Of a stretch of DNA of 6,687 bases, positions 1 through 6,198 are shown piece by piece. This DNA comes from Burkholderiaceae bacterium (lineage in GTDB: Bacteria > Pseudomonadota > Gammaproteobacteria > Burkholderiales > Burkholderiaceae): the NCBI GenBank assembly GCA_017998575.1, contig JAGOCV010000230.1:1-6687 (forward strand), read 5' to 3'. Every line of letters begins with the position of its first letter. Position 1 is the stretch's first letter. The translations under genes were made by a program, and so were the position numbers. The notes under the pieces are model-generated. The model was not told where the DNA came from. It ran no database searches and saw only the letters and a program-made list of their open reading frames with translations.

Positions 1-2040
1 GCGCTGGCCGTAGACACCGCGGTAGCGGTCGTCCATGCCGTAGATGGTGGTGTTGTACTGGTCGTGCGAGCGCGTGGTGAACAGGTTGAACACCACGGTG
101 TCGCGCATCTTTTCGCGTGCGCGGTGCACGGGCGTATCCCTGGGAATCGCGTGCGTGTAGAAGACAGCCTTCTGCGACGGGGTCGTCCAGATGCGTTCGC
201 TGGCCGTGTTGCGCAGGCGGAAGCCGCCGGGCACGGCCACGCGGGCGTTGAAATCCTTGAAGTCGACGAACACCTGCTCGATCAGGTCGCGGATGCGGTC
301 GTAGTCCTCGATCAGGTCCAGCCACTGGACATCGCTGCGGTGGCCGATGGTGGCCTGCGCCAGGCGCGCGACGATGGCGGGCTCGGACAGCAGGTACTCC
401 GATGCCGGCGGATTGATGCCCTTGGAGATATGCACCATGCCCATCGAATCTTCCACCGTCACACCCTGCGCGCCCCCGGCCTGCATGTCGATCTCGGTGC
501 GGCCCAGGCACGGCATGATGAGCGCGGCACGGCCGTGCACCACGTGGCTGCGGTTGAGCTTGGTGGTGACATGCACCGTGAGGTCGCAGTTGCGCAGCGC
601 CTTCCAGGTCTCGAAGGTATCGGGCGTGGCGGCGGCGAAGTTGCCGCCCAGGGCGAAGAACACCCGGCCCTTGCCCTCACGCATGGCGGCGATGGCCTCC
701 ACCACGTCGTAGCCGTGTTCGCGCGGTGCCTTGAAACCGAACACCGATTCGAGCTTGTCGAGTAGCGACGCCGGCGGCTTTTCCCAGATGCCCATGGTGC
801 GGTCGCCCTGCACGTTGCTGTGGCCGCGCACCGGGCACGGGCCGGCGCCCTCGCGGCCGATGTTGCCGCGCAGCATGAGCAGGTTGACGATCATCTGGAT
901 CGTGGCCACCGAGTACTGGTGCTGGGTGATGCCCATGCCCCAGCAGGCGATCACGCTCCCGGCGTTGCGGTAGATCTCGGCGGCTTCGCGGATCTGCGCC
1001 TCGGAGAGGCCCGATTCACGAACGAGGTCGGCCCAGCTCTCGGCGCGCAAGTCGTCCAGCAGCGATTCGATGCCGGTGGTGTGTTCGGCGATGAAGGCGT
1101 GGTCGAGCACGCCGCCCTCGCGGTCCTCGGCCTCCACCAGGTGCTTCATCATGCCCTTGACGGCGGCGAGGTCGCCGCCCACCTGCAGCTGGTAGTAACT
1201 GGTGCTGATGGGCGTGGAGCCCAGCGTCGCCATCTCCATCTTGTTCTGCGGATCCTGGAAGCGCTCCAGACCGCGCTCGCGCAGCGGATTGAAGCTGGCG
1301 ATGCGGGCGCCGCGCTTGTTGGCCTCGCGCAACTCGCCCAGCATGCGCGGGTGATTGGTGCCCGGGTTCTGGCCGAAGATGAAGATCGCGTCCGCGCGTT
1401 CGAAGTCCTGCAGCGACACCGTGCCCTTGCCCACGCCGATCTGCGGGCGCATGCCGCTGCCGCTGGGCTCGTGGCACATGTTCGAGCAATCGGGAAAGTT
1501 GTTCGTGCCGTACTGGCGGATGAACAGCTGGTAGAGGAAGGCCGCCTCGTTGCTGGTGCGGCCCGACGTGTAGAAGATGGCCTGGTTCGGGTCGGGCAGC
1601 GCGTTCAGGTGCTGCGCCACGATGGCGAAGGCGTCGTCCCATTCGATCGGCACGTAGTGATCGGTGGTGGCGTCATACACCATGGGGTGCGTCAGGCGGC
1701 CCTGGTCCTCAAGCCAGAAGTCGCTTTGCTGCATCAGTTCGCTCACGCTGTATTGCGCGAACAGCTCGGGCCCGGCGCGGCGCGCGGTGGCCTCAGCCGC
1801 GACGGCTTTGGCGCCGTTCTCGCAGAACTCGAAAGTGGAAGCGTGATTGCGGTCAGGCCAGGCGCAACCCGGGCAATCGAAGCCATCGGGCTGGTTGGCC
1901 GACAGCAGGGTCTTGGCACCCTTGAGCGGGATGTCCTGGGCTTTCAGTGCACGGCCGACCGAGCGCAGCGCGCCCCAGCCGCCAGCCGGTCCCTTATAGA
2001 ACTCGATCTTCTGTTCGCGGGGTTCGTTGTTGTTGCTCAT
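1..2040 (-). CDS. FdhF/YdeP-family molybdopterin oxidoreductase (formate dehydrogenase alpha-subunit-like), 3' end cut off by the window edge
   Basis: The frame is open for 680 codons from an ATG at 2040-2038 to the left edge, with no frameshift. The start is supported by AAGGAG 7 nt upstream and by the N-terminal motif KIEFYKGPAGGWG, typical of E. coli YdeP-like proteins. Family landmarks follow in order: FDCPGCAWPD with Cys56, Cys59 and a third Cys73; TSGRTSNEAAFLYQLF (158-173); NNFPDCSNMCHEPS (180-193), where Cys189-His190 sit where FdhF-type formate dehydrogenases have Sec/Cys-His at the Mo site; GQNPGTNHPRM (223-233); RGHSNVQGDRT (405-415). It ends at DDRYRGVYGQR, inside the C-terminal molybdopterin-dinucleotide-binding domain. 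YdeP is about 760 residues, so roughly 80-100 are missing. Relatives bind a bis-MGD cofactor and act in the cytoplasm. Their substrate is not settled: YdeP is linked to acid resistance, and the Ralstonia relative CbbBc lies in a cbb operon. Formate oxidation is therefore only an inference. It probably shares an operon with the upstream OFA transporter. Confidence 0.95.
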   Translation of the reverse strand, partial: MSNNNEPREQKIEFYKGPAGGWGALRSVGRALKAQDIPLKGAKTLLSANQPDGFDCPGCAWPDRNHASTFEFCENGAKAVAAEATARRAGPELFAQYSVSELMQQSDFWLEDQGRLTHPMVYDATTDHYVPIEWDDAFAIVAQHLNALPDPNQAIFYTSGRTSNEAAFLYQLFIRQYGTNNFPDCSNMCHEPSGSGMRPQIGVGKGTVSLQDFERADAIFIFGQNPGTNHPRMLGELREANKRGARIASFNPLRERGLERFQDPQNKMEMATLGSTPISTSYYQLQVGGDLAAVKGMMKHLVEAEDREGGVLDHAFIAEHTTGIESLLDDLRAESWADLVRESGLSEAQIREAAEIYRNAGSVIACWGMGITQHQYSVATIQMIVNLLMLRGNIGREGAGPCPVRGHSNVQGDRTMGIWEKPPASLLDKLESVFGFKAPREHGYDVVEAIAAMREGKGRVFFALGGNFAAATPDTFETWKALRNCDLTVHVTTKLNRSHVVHGRAALIMPCLGRTEIDMQAGGAQGVTVEDSMGMVHISKGINPPASEYLLSEPAIVARLAQATIGHRSDVQWLDLIEDYDRIRDLIEQVFVDFKDFNARVAVPGGFRLRNTASERIWTTPSQKAVFYTHAIPRDTPVHRAREKMRDTVVFNLFTTRSHDQYNTTIYGMDDRYRGVYGQR

Positions 2041-2109
2041 CACCGTGCTCCTTCAGAAAGGTTTGAAGCCGGGAAGGCTTGCGCGTTCCCGGCTTTGCGC
2101 AACACGGTG
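2041..2109 (-). promoter_or_regulatory. Intercistronic RNA structure: 10-bp hairpin (2066-2095) nested in a 7-bp outer stem reaching the start codon
   Basis: The inner arms AAGCCGGGAA (2066-2075) and TTCCCGGCTT (2086-2095) are perfect inverted repeats around a 10-nt loop. Outside them CACCGTG (2041-2047) is exactly complementary to CACGGTG (2103-2109). In the mRNA the outer stem would place the Shine-Dalgarno in an internal loop and pair the bases directly before the ATG. No U-tract follows the hairpin on the minus strand (the next bases are CAAACCTTTC), so a classic intrinsic terminator is unlikely. An mRNA-stability or translation-control element between the transporter and oxidoreductase cistrons fits better. 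The base complementarity is visible; the function is inferred. Confidence 0.5.
2048..2053 (-). promoter_or_regulatory. Ribosome binding site of the oxidoreductase gene
   Basis: On the minus strand AAGGAG lies 7 nt before the ATG at 2040. It is a strong Shine-Dalgarno match and fixes the start. The 7-nt spacer (2041-2047) is itself one arm of a possible mRNA stem with 2103-2109. Confidence 0.75.
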
Positions 2110-2147
2110 TCACCGCGTTGCCGTTTCGGCCTGACCCGCCGTGCGGC

Positions 2148-3794
2148 TCAGCCGAAGAACTTGGCCGCGCTGGCCAGCGTCTTCCAGATGCCCCAGGCCA
2201 GCGGGATGCCCACCGCGATCCAGGCGAACGCCACGGTGGCGGAGCTGGTACGGTCTGCACGGCCGCTGCCCGCGCCCACCTCGGAAGCGGCGGCCTTGTC
2301 GTGGGCCAGGCGCTTTTCCTCCGCCAGCTCGGCGTCGGTCATGAAATGCCTGTCGGCCACGGGCCGGATCAGCAGGTTGGCGATCAGGCCGATGACCAGC
2401 ATGCCCACCAGGATGTACATGGTCTGGTTGTAGACCTGCTCGCGCGGCAGGCCCAGCCCCAGCTGGTACTCGCGCATGTAGTTCACGACCACCGGGCCCA
2501 GGATGCCGGCCGTGGCCCACGCGGTGAGCAGGCGGCCGTGGATGGCGCCCACCATCTGCGTGCCGAACAGGTCGGCCAGGTAGGCCGGCACCGTGGCGAA
2601 GCCGCCGCCGTACATCGACAGGATGATGCAGAAGGCCACCACGAACAGCAGCTTGTTGCCGGCAGCGGCCGACGACGGGATGCTGGCGTAGAGCAGGCCG
2701 CCCAGCACGAAGAAGATCGTGTAGGTCATCTTGCGGCCGAACTTGTCGGACGCGCTGGCCCAGACGAAGCGGCCGCCGATGTTGAAAAGCGACAGCAGCG
2801 CGGTGAAGCCGCCGGCCACGGCCGCGATGGCCGCGAGTTGCGTCTTGTCGAGTTCACCGAACTTCTGCTGGATGCCAATGAGGCCGCCGCCGAACACTTC
2901 CTGCAGCATGGGCGAGGCCATGCCGATCACGCCGATGCCGGCCGATACGTTCATGCATAGCACGATCCAGACCAGCCAGAACTGGGGGATGCCCCAGACT
3001 TTCTTCACGTGCACGTGGCGCTGCGTGATCATGGTGTTGGCCACCTGGGCGGGCGGCGGCGTCCAGCCTTCGGGTTTCCAGCCCGAGGGCGGCACGCGGT
3101 AGCCCAGGGAGCCGGCCATCATGAAGACGAAGTAGACCAGCGCCATGACGACGAAGGTCTGCATCACGCCCACGTCGGTGGGGGTGCCGAAGTACTTCAT
3201 CAGCTCGACCGCCAGCGGCGAGCCGATCATCGCGCCGCCGCCGAAGCCCATGATGGCCATGCCGGTTGCCATGCCCCGGCGGTCGGGGAACCACTTGATC
3301 AGCGTGGACACGGGCGAGATGTAGCCCAGGCCCAGGCCGATGCCGCCGATCACGCCCGAGCCGATGATCATCAGCCAGAACTGGTGCAGATGGATGCCCA
3401 GCGCCGAGATCATCATGCCGCCGCACCAGCACACGGCGGACACCACGCCGGCCTTGCGCGGGCCGGCGCGTTCGAGCCAGCCGCCCCAGATGGCCGCCGA
3501 GCAGCCCAGGAACACGAAGAACAGCGTGTACATCCAGCCCAGCGTGGAGACGCGCCAGTCGCAGCCGCTGGCGAACAGCTCGGCGAAGAAACTCATGTCG
3601 CGCGAACAGGCCGCGGCGCCCGTGCCCGCGGTCTGCAGCATCTTGGAGAGCGGCAGCCAGAACACCGAGAACCCGTAGGCCATGCCGATGCACAGGTGGA
3701 TGGCCAGTGCGGCGGGCGGAACGAGCCACCGGTTGAAGCGAGGTCCGGCGATGATGCGTTCCTTGTCCAGGAAGCCTGCTTGTGTGGCGGACAT
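2148..3794 (-). CDS. OFA-family (oxalate/formate antiporter-like) MFS transporter with an extra C-terminal membrane helix
   Basis: A 548-residue inner-membrane protein. Hydrophobic segments by eye lie near residues 23-43, 85-106, 115-134, 139-160, 178-197, 212-232, 271-292, 320-340, 357-371, 382-402, 418-440 and 457-477, the usual 12 of the MFS. A thirteenth lies near 520-541 after a charged linker (480-518). MFS loop motifs are GWLERAGPRKAG (105-116) and GGRFVWASASDKFGRK (340-355). The stretch FPDRRGMATGMAIMGFGGG (169-187) is characteristic of the OFA family, whose founder OxlT of Oxalobacter exchanges oxalate for formate. The exact substrate cannot be read here, and other monocarboxylates are possible. 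The loop between helices 1 and 2 is enlarged and carries Cys63 and Cys78. The ATG at 3794-3792 has GAGGAG 5 nt upstream, and the stop is TGA at 2150-2148. It is followed after 107 nt by the molybdoenzyme gene on the same strand, so co-expression is likely. Confidence 0.92.
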   Translation of the reverse strand: MSATQAGFLDKERIIAGPRFNRWLVPPAALAIHLCIGMAYGFSVFWLPLSKMLQTAGTGAAACSRDMSFFAELFASGCDWRVSTLGWMYTLFFVFLGCSAAIWGGWLERAGPRKAGVVSAVCWCGGMMISALGIHLHQFWLMIIGSGVIGGIGLGLGYISPVSTLIKWFPDRRGMATGMAIMGFGGGAMIGSPLAVELMKYFGTPTDVGVMQTFVVMALVYFVFMMAGSLGYRVPPSGWKPEGWTPPPAQVANTMITQRHVHVKKVWGIPQFWLVWIVLCMNVSAGIGVIGMASPMLQEVFGGGLIGIQQKFGELDKTQLAAIAAVAGGFTALLSLFNIGGRFVWASASDKFGRKMTYTIFFVLGGLLYASIPSSAAAGNKLLFVVAFCIILSMYGGGFATVPAYLADLFGTQMVGAIHGRLLTAWATAGILGPVVVNYMREYQLGLGLPREQVYNQTMYILVGMLVIGLIANLLIRPVADRHFMTDAELAEEKRLAHDKAAASEVGAGSGRADRTSSATVAFAWIAVGIPLAWGIWKTLASAAKFFG

Positions 3795-3799
3795 GCCGT

Positions 3800-3805
3800 C
3801 TCCTC
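3800..3805 (-). promoter_or_regulatory. Ribosome binding site of the OFA transporter
   Basis: On the minus strand GAGGAG lies 5 nt upstream of the ATG at 3794, supporting that start. Confidence 0.65.
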
Positions 3806-3880
3806 GAAGCTGTTGTGTGTGTTTTGGATCAACGACCGCACGCCCCCTTTGGCGCGGGTGCGGCAGTGTCTTCGCGCCCT

Positions 3881-3894
3881 TTGAGGTGCGTCAA
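3881..3894. promoter_or_regulatory. FNR/Anr-like dyad upstream of the transporter-oxidoreductase operon
   Basis: TTGA-GGTGCG-TCAA matches the eight outer bases of the FNR/Anr/Dnr consensus TTGAT-N4-ATCAA; the two inner bases differ (G for T, G for A). It extends one base pair each way to TTTGA-N6-TCAAA (3880-3895). Its centre is about 93 bp upstream of the transporter ATG. On the minus strand its last six bases read TTGACG (3894-3889), which would also serve as a sigma70 -35 element. The best downstream hexamer at 18-nt spacing is GACACT (3870-3865), a poor -10. The site could thus be an oxygen-responsive operator, a core promoter element, or both. Confidence 0.4.
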
Positions 3895-3915
3895 ATCACA
3901 TCAAGACATGCATTC

Positions 3916-3930
3916 ATTCAGGAAACGAAT
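3916..3930. promoter_or_regulatory. Candidate LysR-type regulator binding dyad
   Basis: ATTC-N7-GAAT is a perfect interrupted dyad containing the T-N11-A pattern typical of LysR-type operators. It lies about 122 bp upstream of the transporter ATG and about 21 bp upstream of the FNR-like dyad, with a LysR gene ending roughly 100 bp away. Regulation of the operon by that protein is inferred; the motif is short and could be coincidental. Confidence 0.35.
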
Positions 3931-4029
3931 CACGACGGCCCAAAGAGCGTGGATCCGCGGCACACGGCCGATGTGCAGCGCAGCAAGCTTGTGGCGCAAC
4001 GCGTGGCGGGCAGACGCCCAGACAGGATT

Positions 4030-4968
4030 TCAGGCCGTCAGCCGTCCGCTGTGCGCGGCCACGTAGGCCTGCCAGGCAGGCGTCTGCAGCAGGGCGAGCG
4101 CGGCCTCGAGCGCTCGCGAGGCGCGCACGCCGGCCGGCGCCATGAAGCCGATGGGTGTGGTGACGTGCGGCGATTGCAATGGACGAGCCAGCAGGCCGGG
4201 GTCGCTGCGCAGCGTGGCCACCATCGCACCGGGCAGCACACCGCTCACCTGGCCGGGGCCGATGGCCTGCACCAGGGTGAGCACCGAATTGGTCTCGATG
4301 GCCGGCTGGACCGGCCGCCCCGCGTCGACGAACGCCTGGTGGATGATGGCGCGGTTGTGCATGTCGGGCGTGAGCAGGCACAGCGGCTCGCGCGCGGCCA
4401 GCGCCCAGTCGAGCGGCTCGCCGATCCTGAAGCCCGCCGTATCGCCACGCCGGCGCACGAAAAAGTAATGCTCGTCGTACTGCGGCCAGGCGGTCAGCCG
4501 CACGCCCGGCAGGCTCATGCGCTCGGTGTAGCCCAGCGCGAGATCGAGCGCCAGCTGCTCCAGCCCGGTTTCGAGCTCGTGAGAACTCATCGACAGCACG
4601 ACCGGCACGATGCCGGGATGGCTTGCGCGCAGCAGGGCCGCGAAGCCCGAGAGGATGGGCATGGCCGTGGGCACGGCCGCCAGGCGCAACTGCCCCTGGG
4701 GCCGATCCCGTGTGCTGGCCAGTTCCTGCTCCAGCAGCTTGTGCTCGTGCAGCATGCGGCGTGCAGCGGCCAGCACAGTCTCGCCTTCGGCCGTCAGGCC
4801 CACGTAGGTGCGGCCACGGCGCACGATGACGGCGCCGAATTCATCCTCCAGGGCGCGCAGCGCATTGGAGAGGGCGGGCTGTGTGATGTGGCAGGCCTGC
4901 GCCGCGCGGCCGAAGTGACGGTGCTCTTCGAGCGCCACCAGATAGCGCATGGAGGCCAGCAGGTTCAT
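4030..4968 (-). CDS. LysR-family transcriptional regulator, possibly a formate-dehydrogenase regulator (FdsR-like)
   Basis: A 312-residue protein of usual LTTR length. The N-terminal winged helix-turn-helix spans about residues 1-62, with HFGRAAQACHITQPALSNAL (18-37) as helix-turn-helix and RRGRTYVGLTAEGE (50-63) as wing. A linker helix leads into a substrate-binding effector domain from about 93 to 300. It is a cytoplasmic DNA-binding regulator that senses a small molecule. The N-terminus resembles, from memory, the LysR regulator beside the NAD-linked formate dehydrogenase genes (fdsGBACD) of Cupriavidus-type bacteria. With the neighbouring OFA transporter and FdhF-like gene, a formate- or carboxylate-linked role is plausible but unproven. 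The ATG at 4968 lies 4 nt after the mrp stop codon, and its nearest purine run (GAGGG) is too close for an ideal ribosome site. Translational coupling to mrp is therefore likely. The gene is tandem with, not divergent from, its presumed target operon. Confidence 0.93.
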   Translation of the reverse strand: MNLLASMRYLVALEEHRHFGRAAQACHITQPALSNALRALEDEFGAVIVRRGRTYVGLTAEGETVLAAARRMLHEHKLLEQELASTRDRPQGQLRLAAVPTAMPILSGFAALLRASHPGIVPVVLSMSSHELETGLEQLALDLALGYTERMSLPGVRLTAWPQYDEHYFFVRRRGDTAGFRIGEPLDWALAAREPLCLLTPDMHNRAIIHQAFVDAGRPVQPAIETNSVLTLVQAIGPGQVSGVLPGAMVATLRSDPGLLARPLQSPHVTTPIGFMAPAGVRASRALEAALALLQTPAWQAYVAAHSGRLTA

Positions 4969-4972
4969 GCCC

Positions 4973-6061
4973 TCAGGTGTCCTGGCTCACCGTGATGGTC
5001 GGAAACTTCGACGAGAAATCGCGCGTGCGCGCGGCCACACCGACCGCCACCTTGAGCGCCAGCGCGCGGTAGAGCGCGGCCACCTCGCCGGCCGGCTCGG
5101 CCACCACCGTGGGGCGCCCGCCGTCGGCCTGCTCGCGGATGGCAAGCGCCAGTGGCAGCGCGCCCAGGTAGTCGACGCCGTGCTGTGCCGCCAGGCGCTG
5201 CCCCCCGCCTTCGCCGAAGATGTGCTCGGCATGGCCGCAGTTCGTGCAGACGTGCACCGCCATGTTTTCCACCACGCCCAGGATGGGCACGCCCACCTTG
5301 CCGAACATGCTGACGGCCTTGCGGGCGTCCAGCAACGCGATGTCCTGTGGCGTGGTGACGATCACCGCGCCCGTCAGCGGCACGCGCTGGCTCAGCGTGA
5401 GCTGGATGTCGCCCGTGCCGGGCGGCATGTCGACGATCAGGTAATCCAGATCGCTCCAGTTCGTCTGGCGAAGCAGCTGGTCGAGCGCCTGCGTGGCCAT
5501 GGGGCCGCGCCAGATCATGGCCTGGTCGGGCTCGATCAGGAAGCCGATCGACATGACCTGCACGCCGTGCGCGAGCTTGGGCTCCATGGTCTTGCCGTCG
5601 GTGCTTTCGGGCTTGCCTTCCACGCCCATCATCATGGGCTGGCTGGGACCGTAGATGTCGGCATCGAGCAGGCCCACGCGCGCGCCTTCGGCGGCCAGCG
5701 CCAGCGCGAGGTTGGCCGACGTGGTGCTCTTGCCCACGCCGCCCTTGCCAGACGCGACGGCAATGATGTTCTTGACGCCCGGCAGCAACTGCACGCCACG
5801 CTGGACGGCGTGGGCCTCGATCCGGTCGGCGAAGCGCACCTGCACGTCCGACACACCGGCCACCGTGCGCGCAGCGGCCAGCAGCCGCTCGCGCAGATGC
5901 GCGCGCGAGCCGAGCGATGGATAGTTCAGTTCGAGGTCGAATGACGCGACACCGGCATCCAGCGCGAGGTTGCGCAGGGCGCGGGGGCCTTTGAAATCGC
6001 GGCCGGTGAGCGGGTCGGTGACGGCCTGCAGGGCCTGCAGGAGAGAGGAGGTGTCGGCCAT
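4973..6061 (-). CDS. apbC: Iron-sulfur cluster carrier protein Mrp/ApbC (NBP35/Mrp P-loop ATPase)
   Basis: A 362-residue cytoplasmic ATPase that carries [4Fe-4S] clusters to apoproteins. Residues about 5-80 form an N-terminal MIP18/DUF59-like domain with no cysteine, as is common in proteobacterial Mrp. The P-loop domain begins near 97: deviant Walker A SGKGGVGKST (104-113), switch I DADIYGPSQP (133-142), Walker B-like YLIVDMPPGTGD (207-218), and CTNC (Cys272, Cys275), the CxxC that binds a bridging cluster in the dimer. The frame is open 45 codons further upstream, to 6196, but that part is Arg/Pro/Gly-rich and unlike the family. The ATG at 6061 gives MADTSSLLQALQAV, which begins like known Mrp proteins, and is chosen despite a weak Shine-Dalgarno. 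It is divergent from metG, as in E. coli where mrp was named for that position. The stop is 4 nt before the LysR gene. Confidence 0.96.
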   Translation of the reverse strand: MADTSSLLQALQAVTDPLTGRDFKGPRALRNLALDAGVASFDLELNYPSLGSRAHLRERLLAAARTVAGVSDVQVRFADRIEAHAVQRGVQLLPGVKNIIAVASGKGGVGKSTTSANLALALAAEGARVGLLDADIYGPSQPMMMGVEGKPESTDGKTMEPKLAHGVQVMSIGFLIEPDQAMIWRGPMATQALDQLLRQTNWSDLDYLIVDMPPGTGDIQLTLSQRVPLTGAVIVTTPQDIALLDARKAVSMFGKVGVPILGVVENMAVHVCTNCGHAEHIFGEGGGQRLAAQHGVDYLGALPLALAIREQADGGRPTVVAEPAGEVAALYRALALKVAVGVAARTRDFSSKFPTITVSQDT

Positions 6062-6086
6062 GTCTCGCAAGGGAATTGAGCCCGGC

Positions 6087-6092
6087 AGTTTA
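6087..6092 (-). promoter_or_regulatory. Candidate -10 element for mrp
   Basis: On the minus strand TAAACT (4 of 6 matches to TATAAT) lies 25 bp upstream of the mrp ATG at 6061, giving a leader of about 20 nt. No good -35 is visible at 16-18 bp spacing, so the call is weak. Confidence 0.3.
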
Positions 6093-6165
6093 GCGGCCGG
6101 CCCATGACCGCACCGCCGGCAGGCCCGGACGCCGTGGCCACGGGGCGTGCGCCGGGGGCGGAACA

Positions 6166-6171
6166 TAAAAT
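6166..6171 (+). promoter_or_regulatory. Candidate -10 element for metG
   Basis: TAAAAT matches TATAAT at 5 of 6 positions in an otherwise GC-rich gap and would give a leader of about 20 nt before the metG ATG at 6199. The -35 position (about 6143-6148, GGGCGT) is poor, so an activator or a relaxed promoter may be involved. Confidence 0.45.
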
Positions 6172-6198
6172 GCCCGGTTCCCCGTTCGAGAACCACCG

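Noticed and set aside
2105..2115. CGGTG-T-CACCG dyad between the transporter and oxidoreductase genes
   Set aside because: A 1-nt centre cannot form an RNA hairpin as written, and as a DNA site it matches no operator I know. Its left half is already counted as an arm of the outer stem.
820..2433. 537-codon plus-strand open frame antisense to the oxidoreductase and the transporter's end
   Set aside because: It is low-complexity in His/Ala/Arg/Gly, runs across two clearly real minus-strand genes, and has no recognisable motif. It is a shadow frame caused by GC-rich codon use, as are the plus-strand frames at 64-765, 2079-2960, 3009-3884, 3682-4995 and 4949-5944.
4008..4019. Possible terminator hairpin after the LysR gene (GGGC-AGAC-GCCC)
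   Set aside because: The stem is only 4 bp and no U-tract follows on the minus strand. No convincing terminator is visible in 3795-4029.
6027..6040. Tandem CCTGCAGG-like repeat near the mrp start
   Set aside because: It encodes the repeated Leu-Gln-Ala of the Mrp N-terminus (LQALQA) and is explained by coding.
6062..6196. 45-codon N-terminal extension of Mrp
   Set aside because: The extension is Arg/Pro/Gly-rich, unlike Mrp N-termini, and covers the divergent promoter region including the metG -10 candidate. The ATG at 6061 fits the family.
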